Part shown: piece by piece, positions 48,394-56,056 of the stretch
Position numbering within the stretch: the stretch's first letter is position 1
How the letters are laid out: each line of letters opens with the position of its first letter
Assembly (NCBI RefSeq): GCF_947503385.1
Contig: NZ_CANNDO010000002.1
Coordinates: 496,001 to 560,000 of the forward strand
DNA: 64,000 nt
Direction of reading: 5' to 3'
DNA from: an uncultured Tateyamaria sp.
GTDB lineage: Bacteria; Pseudomonadota; Alphaproteobacteria; Rhodobacterales; Rhodobacteraceae
Notes under the pieces: generated by a model
Databases searched by the model: none
Seen by the model: only the letters and a program-made list of their open reading frames with translations
What the model was told of the DNA's origin: nothing
Translations under genes and position numbers: made by a program

Positions 48394-48885
48394 CTACCCC
48401 AGATCTCCGTCAAGGTAAGCGGATGGGTCAAGGTCAGGATCGAACCCGTCATCATCAAGGGCCGCCATGCTGTCGTCATAGGCTTCGGGCTTCCAAATCT
48501 CGAACGTATCACCCGAAGAGACAAAGCGCGCCATACCCTCCAGCCCGATCTTGTCGCGCAGCTTGGCGGGCAGAACGATGCGACCTGTATTGTCGACCTC
48601 CGCCTCGACCGATTGAGCGGAATAGAGCCGCTCCATCGCCTTCCGCTTGGCGGAGCCGCGTGGGAATTTCGAAATTTTGTCGTCCACCTCATCCATGGCT
48701 TCCATGGTAAAGCCTTCGAGGTAATTGCGCGTCGCGCCGCCGTAGACGATGATCAGGCGGGGCGGCAGGCCATCGGTCCAATCGGGGTCACAAGCCTCGA
48801 TCACACGGCGAAAGGAGGCCGGGATAGACACCCGCCCCTTTGCGTCCACCTTGTGGTCGCTTTCGCCTCTGAACCTGCGTGCCAC
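48394..48885 (-). CDS. mraZ: Transcriptional regulator MraZ
   Basis: A 163-residue DNA-binding protein with two AbrB-like halves: HKVDAKGRVSIPASFRR near the N-terminus and EVDNTGRIVLPAKLRDKIG in the middle. It normally represses the dcw cluster by binding TGGG repeats. I placed the start at GTG 48885 (VARRFRGESDHK), the family N-terminus. A GTG at 48960 also opens this frame but lies in the loop of a strong hairpin and would give an unusual extension. Confidence 0.88.
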   Translation of the reverse strand: MARRFRGESDHKVDAKGRVSIPASFRRVIEACDPDWTDGLPPRLIIVYGGATRNYLEGFTMEAMDEVDDKISKFPRGSAKRKAMERLYSAQSVEAEVDNTGRIVLPAKLRDKIGLEGMARFVSSGDTFEIWKPEAYDDSMAALDDDGFDPDLDPSAYLDGDLG

Positions 48886-48938
48886 CGTTTTGGCCCGTCC
48901 CTGTTTTTCCGTACCCGCCCAGGTCTCTGAAATGGAAA

Positions 48939-48974
48939 CGGCGGGTTGATCTGCTGCCACTGATCAACCCGCCG
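48939..48974 (-). terminator. Perfect 13-bp hairpin before mraZ; candidate UpsM-like terminator/attenuator
   Basis: CGGCGGGTTGATC (48939-48951) and GATCAACCCGCCG (48962-48974) are exact complements with a 10-nt loop. On the minus strand the stem is followed by TTTCCATTTCAG, a weak T-rich stretch. In Rhodobacter sphaeroides the sRNA UpsM is formed from the 5' leader of mraZ by partial termination and RNase E processing; this hairpin sits in the corresponding place. Confidence 0.6.
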
Positions 48975-49159
48975 CCCTCGTCCCGCTCTGCGGGATCTCC
49001 AGCTGCGCGCGCCACCTGGGGGGATGTCTGCTCGCTCGCGCGCCGGATCTCTTATTTGATGAAAGCGAGGTGCCTGTATGAAACCTGCTAGAGTTTTGTT
49101 TTTGCTTGGGGTCGTTTGTTGCCCCGGGCTCGTTCTCATCTTGTGCATTAGGGATGCCA

Positions 49160-49189
49160 TGGGAAAACGTGGGAAGCAATGGTTTTTTG
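49160..49189 (+). promoter_or_regulatory. MraZ box candidate (opposite orientation)
   Basis: TGGGAAAACG, TGGGAAGCAA and a weaker TGGTTTTTTG follow one another at a 10-nt period on the plus strand. MraZ binds TGGGN direct repeats with 5-nt spacers in E. coli, the same period. It is about 190 nt upstream of the 13-bp hairpin. Confidence 0.5.
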
Positions 49190-49315
49190 CTGCACTATTG
49201 TGAGGCGTGCTGGCTTGAGATCGGATTGTTCGCGCAGAAATGTGTCCTAGAGGAGCCAAGAAATGGCAGATCGTGACCATCAGATGAGGTCATGCACAAC
49301 ATATAGTTCACCACA

Positions 49316-49345
49316 TGACTTACCAATCCTGCCCATAATTTCCCA
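49316..49345 (-). promoter_or_regulatory. MraZ box candidate
   Basis: On the minus strand TGGGAAATTA, TGGGCAGGAT and a weaker TGGTAAGTCA repeat with a 10-nt period, oriented toward mraZ. Confidence 0.55.
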
Positions 49346-49461
49346 AAAAACTTCTGAGCAAATACCGCCTGCCGCGAATGTTTATTCTTTGTTCTCATTC
49401 AGTTTGGGCAAATCAATTTCGCCACGCCCAAATTTGATTCGAATTCTGTGTCGAAAGCGCG

Positions 49462-49481
49462 GGCATTCCCACGCTTTCCCA
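49462..49481 (-). promoter_or_regulatory. MraZ box candidate
   Basis: On the minus strand TGGGAAAGCG and TGGGAATGCC repeat with a 10-nt period, 23 nt past the mrp stop and oriented toward mraZ. Confidence 0.6.
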
Positions 49482-49504
49482 TGCGCGCCACGTTGAACGT
49501 GGTG

Positions 49505-50572
49505 TCAGGCCATGCCGCCCTTGATCAGCCCTTGGGCGATCTGGGCATACGCTTGGGCCATTGCCCCTTCACCCGCCGCGATCGGGGTGCCCCCGTCCCC
49601 CGCCAACCGGGTTTCAAGGTCGATGGGCAGCGCGCCAAGCAGCGGCACGCCCATATTGCGCGCCTCGGTCGCGACGCCGCCCTGCCCGAACAGAGCATGT
49701 TCCGACCCGCAATCGGGACAGACGAACATCGACATGTTTTCGATAAGGCCCAGCACGGGCGTGTTCAGGGTCGCAAACATGTCGATGGCCTTGCGCGCGT
49801 CAATCAATGCAACATCCTGCGGCGTGCTCACCACTATGGCGCCGGTCAGTTCGGATTTCTGACACAGTGTGAGTTGAACGTCGCCGGTGCCGGGCGGCAG
49901 ATCGACAAGCAGGACGTCCAGTTCGCCCCACTGCACCTGCCCCAGCATCTGTTGCAGCGCACCCATCAGCATGGGCCCGCGCCAGACAATCGCCTTGCCC
50001 TCTTCCATCATGAACCCGATGGACATGAGCGTGACACCATGCGCCCGAAGCGGAATGATGGTCTTGCCGTCCGGGGACGCAGGGCGTTTGTTTACGCCCA
50101 TCATGCGCGGCTGGGACGGACCGTATATATCAGCGTCCAGCAGGCCAACTTTGCGCCCCTGCCGCGCCAGCGCTACCGCAAGGTTGGAGGACACGGTGGA
50201 TTTGCCCACCCCGCCCTTGCCCGACCCGATGGCAAGAATGCGCTGCACGCCTGCGGGTTTGGTCGGGCCAGCCTGTGGCGTTGGGTGTCGCCCGATCTTG
50301 AGGTCAGGCGGCGGTGCTTTGGGGGCCGCCGGGCCATGGGCGGTGAGCGCCACGCGCACGTCCCGCACACCATCCAGCGCGCGCACCGCAGCCTCTGCGG
50401 CGAGGCGGACCGGTTCCATCCGGGCCGCGTCCTCGGCGCTTGGCGCTTCGATCACAAATGTCACAACACCATCATTGACGGTCACGGCGCGCACAAAATC
50501 GGCGCTCACAAGGTCGCCACCGCTTGGCAGCGCGATCCGCGCCAGTGCAGCCATGATGTCGGAGTTTGTCAT
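49505..50572 (-). CDS. apbC: Iron-sulfur cluster carrier protein, Mrp/ApbC family
   Basis: A 355-residue P-loop ATPase. An N-terminal MIP18-like domain (residues ~1-85) is followed by a P/A/K-rich linker, then the deviant Walker [30 protein letters not shown] and the CxxC pair in [10 protein letters not shown] that binds a bridging 4Fe-4S cluster in a dimer. It delivers Fe-S clusters to apoproteins. The ATG at 50572 matches the family N-terminus. Confidence 0.95.
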   Translation of the reverse strand: MTNSDIMAALARIALPSGGDLVSADFVRAVTVNDGVVTFVIEAPSAEDAARMEPVRLAAEAAVRALDGVRDVRVALTAHGPAAPKAPPPDLKIGRHPTPQAGPTKPAGVQRILAIGSGKGGVGKSTVSSNLAVALARQGRKVGLLDADIYGPSQPRMMGVNKRPASPDGKTIIPLRAHGVTLMSIGFMMEEGKAIVWRGPMLMGALQQMLGQVQWGELDVLLVDLPPGTGDVQLTLCQKSELTGAIVVSTPQDVALIDARKAIDMFATLNTPVLGLIENMSMFVCPDCGSEHALFGQGGVATEARNMGVPLLGALPIDLETRLAGDGGTPIAAGEGAMAQAYAQIAQGLIKGGMA

Positions 50573-50711
50573 TGATGCGCCCGTTTCTTCGCCAGTTCGC
50601 TGCATTAACTGGCAGGTTTACGCAGGAGAACAAGGGGGGCGCGGCAATTTGCGGGCCAGCGCATAAACCTTGTGCGCAATGCCTCGGATTTCAACCGCAA
50701 CCCCATGCAAT

Positions 50712-50726
50712 TGCTGCATAGCAGCA
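50712..50726. promoter_or_regulatory. PhaR-like operator candidate
   Basis: TGCTGC-ATA-GCAGCA, a perfect palindrome containing CTGC-N3-GCAG, the consensus reported for PhaR of Rhodobacter sphaeroides. A degenerate second site, GTGC-N4-GCAG at 50744-50755, overlaps the putative promoter. Confidence 0.45.
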
Positions 50727-50741
50727 TTGAGCCAGTGGCTA

Positions 50742-50769
50742 TTGTGCAATCGCAGCATTTCACTATCTT
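50742..50769 (+). promoter_or_regulatory. Putative promoter of the DUF1127-CcsR-like locus
   Basis: TTGTGC and TATCTT separated by 16 nt, placing the transcript start near 50776, about 27 nt before the DUF1127 start codon. In R. sphaeroides the corresponding locus is driven by RpoHI/RpoHII; I cannot tell which sigma factor applies here. Confidence 0.4.
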
Positions 50770-50802
50770 TGTCTCAACGAAGACGAACATGAGGCGAAAA
50801 AA

Positions 50803-51036
50803 ATGGCCTATTACAACGAAGTCGCACAACGCAGTGATCTGGTGGAACGCCTTTTGGGCTCCGCCGCCCGTTACCTGACCGCAGCCGCAGAGCGTCGCGC
50901 AGTGCGTCGCACGTACCGCACGACACTGGCAGAGCTGCAGACCCTGTCGAACCGCGAACTGGCGGATCTGGGCCTGCACCGGTCTGAACTCAAGCGCATC
51001 GCTTGGGACTCCGCGCACGGCAACACCGTCCGCTAA
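50803..51036 (+). CDS. DUF1127 small protein, CcaF1-like
   Basis: A 77-residue basic protein with the C-terminal DUF1127 motif (LAELQTLSNRELADLGLHRSELKRIAWDSA). In Rhodobacter sphaeroides the homologous protein CcaF1 (RSP_6037) is an RNA-binding protein encoded just upstream of the sRNAs CcsR1-4 and affects their maturation. Four such hairpins follow here within 12-170 nt, so the arrangement is the same. GAGGCG lies before the ATG. Confidence 0.85.
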   Translation: MAYYNEVAQRSDLVERLLGSAARYLTAAAERRAVRRTYRTTLAELQTLSNRELADLGLHRSELKRIAWDSAHGNTVR

Positions 51037-51047
51037 GAACACCGAGA

Positions 51048-51082
51048 TCAGATGTTCCTCTCCTCCTCCCTGGGACATCTGA
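51048..51082 (+). ncRNA. CcsR-like sRNA hairpin 1
   Basis: An 11-bp stem TCAGATGTTCC / GGGACATCTGA (one G-U pair) presents a loop containing CCTCCTCCC at 51062-51070. This anti-Shine-Dalgarno-like loop is the hallmark of the CcsR (cuckoo RNA) family. Confidence 0.85.
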
Positions 51083-51087
51083 GATTT

Positions 51088-51121
51088 GCGGCGGCGCCGA
51101 CCTCCTCCCTGGCGTCGCCGC
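51088..51121 (+). ncRNA. CcsR-like sRNA hairpin 2
   Basis: An 11-bp stem GCGGCGGCGCC / GGCGTCGCCGC with one G-U pair; loop GACCTCCTCCCT carries CCTCCTCCC at 51101-51109. Confidence 0.85.
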
Positions 51122-51159
51122 ACCTTTAACACCGCGTCGAACCTTAGGCGCACCAAGCT

Positions 51160-51199
51160 ACATCTCAGCCGGTCTTCCTCCTCCCTGACCGCAGGATGT
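51160..51199 (+). ncRNA. CcsR-like sRNA hairpin 3
   Basis: Stem CGGTC / GACCG, extended across an internal loop by ACATC / GATGT. The loop carries CCTCCTCCC at 51177-51185. It is preceded by about 38 nt of unstructured spacer. Confidence 0.8.
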
Positions 51200-51205
51200 A
51201 AAAAG

Positions 51206-51246
51206 AACGGCGGCCCCTCCTCCCTGGGGTCGCCGTTTCTTTTTTA
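51206..51246 (+). ncRNA. CcsR-like sRNA hairpin 4 with intrinsic terminator
   Basis: A 12-bp stem AACGGCGGCCCC / GGGGTCGCCGTT (one G-U) with CCTCCTCCC at 51216-51224, followed by TTCTTTTTTAT. This hairpin also ends the transcript of the whole locus. Confidence 0.85.
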
Positions 51247-51252
51247 TGCCAA

Positions 51253-51271
51253 CGGAACACGGCGTGTTCCG
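51253..51271. other. 19-bp palindrome between the sRNA locus and uvrD
   Basis: CGGAACACG-G-CGTGTTCCG is a perfect 9-bp inverted repeat around one base, between the sRNA terminator and the uvrD stop. It could be a terminator stem for uvrD or a protein site; no T-run follows on the minus strand. Confidence 0.4.
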
Positions 51272-51292
51272 CGCATCTCGGTGCGTTGGGTC

Positions 51293-53722
51293 CTAAAAGG
51301 GGATGTCGTCCGCACTGCTGATAAAGCGTGAGACGACCTTTTTCAGCCCTGCCTTCTCAAATTCGATATCGAGCTTGTCGCCCTCGATCCCGACAATGGC
51401 ACCGTAGCCGAATTTTTGGTGAAACACCCGCTGGCCCACCGTAAAGCTCGACACGGCGTTCATGTCGATCACGGTGTTGCGGCTTTCCTTGGGCTGACTG
51501 ATGGGCCGGTCACCGGCCCGCGCCTGCAACCGTTTCCAACCCGGCGAGTTGTAGACGTTCGCCTCTGCCGCAGCCTGATGCAACGTCGATTGCACGCCAC
51601 CAGGGGCTGCCGCCGCGCCAAACCCGCCACCGTAGAGGCCAGGCGGCGTCAGCACGTCCACGTGATCCTCGGGCAATTCGTCAATAAAGCGCGATGGCAT
51701 CGACGATTGCCATTGACCAAACACACGCCGATTGGCCGCAAAAGAGATTGTGCAGACTTCCTCGGCGCGGGTAATGCCCACATAGGCCAGCCGCCGCTCT
51801 TCCTCGAGCCCCTTGATCCCGCTTTCATCCATACTGCGTTGAGACGGAAACAGGCCGTCCTCCCAGCCGGGCAAAAACACTTGCGGAAACTCCAGCCCCT
51901 TGGCCGCGTGCAGGGTCATGATGGACACTTTGGCCCCACCATCATCCTGTTCGTTGTCCATGATCAGCGACACATGTTCGAGAAAGCCCTGCAGGTTCTC
52001 GAACCCTTCGAGCGCCTTGACCAGTTCCTTGAGGTTCTCCAACCGCCCAGGCGCCTCGGGCGTCTTGTCGTTCTGCCAATGCGCGGTGTATCCGCTTTCG
52101 TCGAGGATAATTTCGGCCAGTTCCACATGGCTGACAGGTGGCGGGCCGTAATCCACGCGCAGCGGTGCGACACCGTCGTCCAGCACCGCGTCATCCTCGA
52201 CCACTTCAATGCGCGGGCCGCGCAATTTGCTGTTCCAGCGGGCGATGCCGTCGACAAGCGCGCGCAACTCGGCGCCGCCCTTGCCCTTGATCAACCCCTG
52301 ATCCACCGCCAGCCGCGCCCCCTCGACAAGGCTCACGCCATTGGCGCGCGCGGTGATCTGAATGGTCTGTTGCGCCTTGTCCCCAAGGCCCCGTTTGGGC
52401 GTGTTCACGATCCTTTCAAACGCCAGATCATCTTCCGGGGACACCACAACGCGAAAATAGGCCATAGCATCGCGGATCTCCATCCGCTCGTAGAACCGAG
52501 GGCCACCAATCACACGGTAGGGCAGCCCAATGGTCAGAAATCGGTCTTCGAAGGCCCGCATCTGGTGGGATGCGCGCACGAGGATGGCCATGTCATCAAG
52601 GCTTATGGGCCGCATCCCGCGGGTGCCTCTTTGCCCGGCCTCAATCTCCTCGCCGATCCAGCGCGCCTCTTCCTCACCGTCCCAATGACCGATCAGGCGG
52701 ACCTTTTCGCCGTCGTTCTTGTCGGTCCACAGGGTCTTGCCCAGACGGTTTTCGTTGCCGTCGATGACGCCGGAGGCCGCGCCAAGGATATGCGGCGTAG
52801 AGCGGTAGTTCTGTTCGAGCCGTACAACATGCGCCCCCGGAAAGTCCTTTTCGAATCGCAGGATGTTGCCCACCTCAGCGCCGCGCCAGCCATAGATCGA
52901 CTGGTCGTCGTCACCCACGCAGCAGATATTCTTGTGCCCCTGCGCCAACAGCCGCAACCAGAGATATTGCGCGACGTTGGTGTCCTGATATTCGTCCACA
53001 AGGATAAAGGCGAACCAGCGCTGGTACTGCGCCAACACGTCCTCGTGGGTCTGAAAGATCGTGACCATGTGCAAGAGCAGATCGCCGAAATCACAGGCAT
53101 TCAGTTCTTTCAGTCGGGTCTGATACTGCGCATAAAGCTCCACACCTTTGTGATTGAATGCCCCGCCATCGGCGGCAGGCACTTTGTCAGGCGTCAGCGC
53201 GCGGTTCTTCCAGCCATCAATGATCGAGGACAGTTGGCGGGCGGGCCACCGCTTGTCGTCGATGCCTGCGGCTGAAATGAGCTGCTTCATCAGCCGAATC
53301 TGGTCGTCCGTGTCGAGGATGGTGAAATTGGACTTGAGCCCGACAAGTTCGGCGTGTCGGCGCAACAGCTTGACGCAAATGGCGTGGAACGTGCCCAGCC
53401 ATGGCATCCCCTCGATGGACTGGCCCAGCATCTGGCCCACGCGATTCTTCATCTCGCGGGCTGCCTTGTTGGTGAACGTCACGGCGAGGATTTCGTTCGG
53501 GCGGGCCCTGCCCGTGTTCAGCAGGTGAACGATGCGAGCGGTCAGGGCGCGGGTCTTGCCCGTGCCCGCCCCTGCCAGCATCAGCACCGGACCATCCAGC
53601 CGCTCCACCGCTTCGCGTTGCGCGGGGTTCAGGCCATCCAGATAGGGTTGCGGACGCGCCGCCATGGCGCGCGCCGACAACGAAGCGCCCTCAAAGGCGT
53701 CCATTTCATCGAAACTGCTCAT
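51293..53722 (-). CDS. uvrD: DNA helicase II (UvrD/PcrA family)
   Basis: An 809-residue superfamily 1 3'-5' helicase. All motifs are visible: LAGAGTGKTRALTARI (I), LAVTFTNKAAREMK (Ia), LVDEYQDTN (II), GDDDQSIYGWRGAE (III), LEQNYRS (IV), MTLHAAKGLEF (V) and AYVGITRAEE (VI). The C-terminal ~55 residues form the Tudor-like domain (FTVGQRVFHQKFGYGAIVGI) that binds RNA polymerase. It acts in nucleotide excision and mismatch repair. A LexA box lies 40-54 nt upstream of the chosen ATG. Confidence 0.96.
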   Translation of the reverse strand: MSSFDEMDAFEGASLSARAMAARPQPYLDGLNPAQREAVERLDGPVLMLAGAGTGKTRALTARIVHLLNTGRARPNEILAVTFTNKAAREMKNRVGQMLGQSIEGMPWLGTFHAICVKLLRRHAELVGLKSNFTILDTDDQIRLMKQLISAAGIDDKRWPARQLSSIIDGWKNRALTPDKVPAADGGAFNHKGVELYAQYQTRLKELNACDFGDLLLHMVTIFQTHEDVLAQYQRWFAFILVDEYQDTNVAQYLWLRLLAQGHKNICCVGDDDQSIYGWRGAEVGNILRFEKDFPGAHVVRLEQNYRSTPHILGAASGVIDGNENRLGKTLWTDKNDGEKVRLIGHWDGEEEARWIGEEIEAGQRGTRGMRPISLDDMAILVRASHQMRAFEDRFLTIGLPYRVIGGPRFYERMEIRDAMAYFRVVVSPEDDLAFERIVNTPKRGLGDKAQQTIQITARANGVSLVEGARLAVDQGLIKGKGGAELRALVDGIARWNSKLRGPRIEVVEDDAVLDDGVAPLRVDYGPPPVSHVELAEIILDESGYTAHWQNDKTPEAPGRLENLKELVKALEGFENLQGFLEHVSLIMDNEQDDGGAKVSIMTLHAAKGLEFPQVFLPGWEDGLFPSQRSMDESGIKGLEEERRLAYVGITRAEEVCTISFAANRRVFGQWQSSMPSRFIDELPEDHVDVLTPPGLYGGGFGAAAAPGGVQSTLHQAAAEANVYNSPGWKRLQARAGDRPISQPKESRNTVIDMNAVSSFTVGQRVFHQKFGYGAIVGIEGDKLDIEFEKAGLKKVVSRFISSADDIPF

Positions 53723-53761
53723 GGCGCACAGTCTAGCGTGACTGCGCGCCAAACAAAAGGT

Positions 53762-53776
53762 GTTCACAAAATGTTC
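53762..53776 (-). promoter_or_regulatory. LexA (SOS) box upstream of uvrD
   Basis: On the minus strand GAAC-N7-GAAC (GAACATTTTGTGAAC), the exact alphaproteobacterial LexA consensus (known from Rhizobium, Rhodobacter, Caulobacter). It is 40 nt upstream of the uvrD start codon, where it would overlap the promoter. Confidence 0.85.
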
Positions 53777-53812
53777 CCGCGCTGATCCTGATAAAAGGTG
53801 CGCGGGACCGGA

Positions 53813-54289
53813 TCAGGCGGCGGAGCGGGCCAGCAACTCGGCCGCAGAGGGCAGGCTCAGGTCCCGGCCACGGGGTTCCGGCACGGGAAATGGGGCGCGG
53901 GCGGATGTCGGCTGGAACTGTTGCGTCATCGCGGTTTGCGCGCCGGACAGTCCGATACGGATCGCCAGTTCCGGTGTCACCTCGGTGCCCAATACCGCAC
54001 ACAGGGTCGGGAACGCCTCGGCCAGCGTGTCCATATCCCAACCGACATTCTGCGACCACAGAACCGTCGTCAGGCTCGTGTTGCGTTCTTCGGCAAGACC
54101 CAGCAGATCACCAAGCGCGTCGCCAAAAGCATCGGCGCTGGCCACAAGGACATCCACCGGCAGGCGTGTCAGCGCCTCTTCGCCCACAGCGAGGTTTGCC
54201 GTGGCGGTCGCAAAAATGTTGCGTTCCAGCGACGCCATCATGGTGCGGTCGCGCCGGTCCGTCTTTTCGTCAATGATCAGTACTTGCAT
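53813..54289 (-). CDS. Hypothetical protein, receiver-like N-terminus
   Basis: A 158-residue soluble protein. The start MQVLIIDEKTDRRDRTMMASLERN resembles a response-regulator receiver domain's first strand with an acidic pair, but the phosphoacceptor aspartate and later lysine are not evident, so it is at best a degenerate receiver. The middle reads VDVLVASADAFGDALGDLLGL. The C-terminus is P/R/S-rich. AGAGGAAGG lies 8 nt before the ATG. A 7-bp stem CTGATCC/GGATCAG (53782-53816) overlaps its stop. Confidence 0.55.
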   Translation of the reverse strand: MQVLIIDEKTDRRDRTMMASLERNIFATATANLAVGEEALTRLPVDVLVASADAFGDALGDLLGLAEERNTSLTTVLWSQNVGWDMDTLAEAFPTLCAVLGTEVTPELAIRIGLSGAQTAMTQQFQPTSARAPFPVPEPRGRDLSLPSAAELLARSAA

Positions 54290-54411
54290 GGCCAGTTGCC
54301 CTTCCTCTTGTGCGATTGTTCGACTCGCAGATTGCGCAACTGCTCTTAAAATTATCTGAAGATTCGCGAGATTGCTGGACAGGCTCCGCACAGCGATAAA
54401 TGGTGCGCGTC

Positions 54412-55551
54412 ATGGACCTGAATACCCGCTATCCCGCCCTGTCTGATCTGCGTGCCCGCGCGCAGGCACGCATCCCCAAATTCGTGTGGGAATATCTCGA
54501 CAGCGGCACAGGCGTCGAGGCGACGAAAACACGTAACCGTATGGCGCTGGATCGTGTTGGCCTGACCCCATCCATCCTGCATGGCGAATTTACACCCGAT
54601 CTGAGTGCATCGCTGTTCGGGCACCAATTTCCCCTGCCCGTCGGCATCGCGCCCGTTGGGATGTCGGGACTGATCTGGCCCGACGCAGAGCGGATGTTGG
54701 CGCAGGCCGCCGCCCGGATTGGCGTGCCCTACACCTTGTCCACTGTGGCCACCGTCGCCCCCGAGGATATCGCGGACGCGTTGGGCCCGCACGCATGGTT
54801 TCAGATGTATCCGCCCCGCGATCCCGACATTCGATCCGACATGTTGCGGCGCGCGCGCGGGGCCGGGTTTTCGACCCTTGTGCTGACAGTGGATGTGCCC
54901 GTCGCATCGCGGCGCGAACGGCAAACCCGGTCGGGGCTGACCAACCCACCCAAGCTGACGCCGCGCCTGATGGCGCAAGTGGCGACCCGCCCCGCTTGGG
55001 CCATGGCCATGGCACGTCGCGGGATGCCCCGGATGCGGATGCTGGACGCCTATTCCGATGGCACGGCGGGCAACCTGCCGACCACGGCGCATGTGGGCTA
55101 TCTTTTGCGAACCTCGCCCGACTGGGACTATGTCGCTTGGTTGCGCGATGCGTGGGAGGGGCCGTTTGTGATCAAGGGCGTGCAGCGCCCCAAGGACGCC
55201 AAACGGCTTGAGGGGATGGGGGTTGATGCGATCTGGGTGTCGAACCACGCGGGCCGCCAATTCGATGCAGGGCCTGCCACGATCGAGGTGTTGCCTGCCA
55301 TTCGCACCGCCACCACGTTGCCGATCCTGTTTGACAGCGGAGTTGAGGGTGGTCTGGACATCTTGCGCGCGTTCGCATCGGGCGCGGATTTCGTGATGAT
55401 GGGCCGTGCCTGGCATTATGCCATTGCGGCCTTGGGCGCGCGCGGACCGGATCATCTCGCGCATATTCTGAGCGAAGATCTCAGGGCCAATATGGGCCAG
55501 TTGGGCGCCCACGACCTGACGGCTTTGGGCACGCCCTTTGCATTGCGCTGA
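54412..55551 (+). CDS. FMN-dependent alpha-hydroxy-acid dehydrogenase/oxidase
   Basis: A 379-residue TIM-barrel flavoenzyme of the L-lactate dehydrogenase (LldD)/glycolate oxidase family. Markers: an N-terminal DLRARAQARIPKFVWEYLDSG, FMN-site PVGIAPVGMSGLIWPDAE, TVDVPVASRRERQTRSG, the catalytic histidine in VSNHAGRQFDAG and the FDSGVEGGLDILRAFASGADFVMMGRAW phosphate loop. It oxidises an L-2-hydroxyacid; which one is not decidable. With malate synthase G elsewhere in the window it could bear on glycolate or lactate use. Starts at the second ATG (MDLNTRY). Confidence 0.92.
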   Translation: MDLNTRYPALSDLRARAQARIPKFVWEYLDSGTGVEATKTRNRMALDRVGLTPSILHGEFTPDLSASLFGHQFPLPVGIAPVGMSGLIWPDAERMLAQAAARIGVPYTLSTVATVAPEDIADALGPHAWFQMYPPRDPDIRSDMLRRARGAGFSTLVLTVDVPVASRRERQTRSGLTNPPKLTPRLMAQVATRPAWAMAMARRGMPRMRMLDAYSDGTAGNLPTTAHVGYLLRTSPDWDYVAWLRDAWEGPFVIKGVQRPKDAKRLEGMGVDAIWVSNHAGRQFDAGPATIEVLPAIRTATTLPILFDSGVEGGLDILRAFASGADFVMMGRAWHYAIAALGARGPDHLAHILSEDLRANMGQLGAHDLTALGTPFALR

Positions 55552-55554
55552 GCG

Positions 55555-56028
55555 CTACTTGGCCCCCGGTTTACCGGACAGGAAATAGGTCAGCGCGGCA
55601 ATCACCACACCACAGCCGACACCGTAGCCCAGCAGGTCGCGTTCGCCGTCCCAGCCCACAACCTGACCCAGAAACAGCACCCCAATCACGACAATCACAA
55701 CCGCGATCAGCTTGTTTTTGAGATCATCCAGCGTTTTGATCGACAGCCATTCCGGCACGGACACGTCCGAACTGATGAACAGCTCATAAAGTCCCAACGC
55801 GATGATGTAGAAAACAGTACCCAGCAAGAACAGATCGACAATCTCGATGAATTCAAGGGCCAGCGCCTTGGCGCCTTTGCGCGACACCTCGCCGGTCTCA
55901 ACCGTGGTCCAGATCAGCTGGATCGATTCCAGCAGGCCATAAACCAACAAGGTCACCGCCGCGAGAAGGGACCCAAGAACGGCCAAGATAATCAAAAAGC
56001 GGCTTGAGCCGAGTAATCTGCTGAGCAT
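55555..56028 (-). CDS. YqhA / UPF0114 family membrane protein
   Basis: A 157-residue inner-membrane protein with about four transmembrane helices. The pattern MLSRLLGSSRFLIILAVLGSLLAAVTLLVYG, EFIEIVDLFLLGTVFYIIALGLYELFI and VPEWLSIKTLDDLKNKLIAVVIVV is the YqhA (UPF0114) signature. Function unknown. Three nt separate its stop from that of the convergent oxidase gene. Confidence 0.88.
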   Translation of the reverse strand: MLSRLLGSSRFLIILAVLGSLLAAVTLLVYGLLESIQLIWTTVETGEVSRKGAKALALEFIEIVDLFLLGTVFYIIALGLYELFISSDVSVPEWLSIKTLDDLKNKLIAVVIVVIGVLFLGQVVGWDGERDLLGYGVGCGVVIAALTYFLSGKPGAK

Positions 56029-56056
56029 GATCCCGTTGTGCGCGACCGTGTCGCGT

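Larger units (their letters stand above)
48886..49504 (-). promoter_or_regulatory. Long leader/control region of the dcw cluster
   Basis: This 619-nt gap between mrp and mraZ contains no convincing gene. Read on the minus strand it holds TGGG repeats at 49462-49481 and 49316-49345, the inverted-orientation copy at 49160-49189, a small hairpin TCCCGC/GCGGGA at 48981-48995 and a perfect 13-bp hairpin at 48939-48974. The middle (49250-49450) is AT-richer than the rest of the window. It should contain the dcw promoter(s); their positions are not resolved. Confidence 0.7.

Noticed and set aside
48886-48960. N-terminal extension of MraZ from GTG 48960
   Set aside because: The extension has no family match, and the start codon would sit in the loop of a perfect 13-bp hairpin; GTG 48885 gives the usual N-terminus.
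49200-49460. Possible small genes in the mraZ-mrp gap
   Set aside because: Short frames here have no ribosome site and the stretch is AT-rich with MraZ boxes, so it is better explained as control DNA.
51416-53275. A 619-codon open frame on the plus strand opposite uvrD
   Set aside because: Antisense to all helicase motifs; no recognisable domain and biased composition from the high-GC opposite strand.
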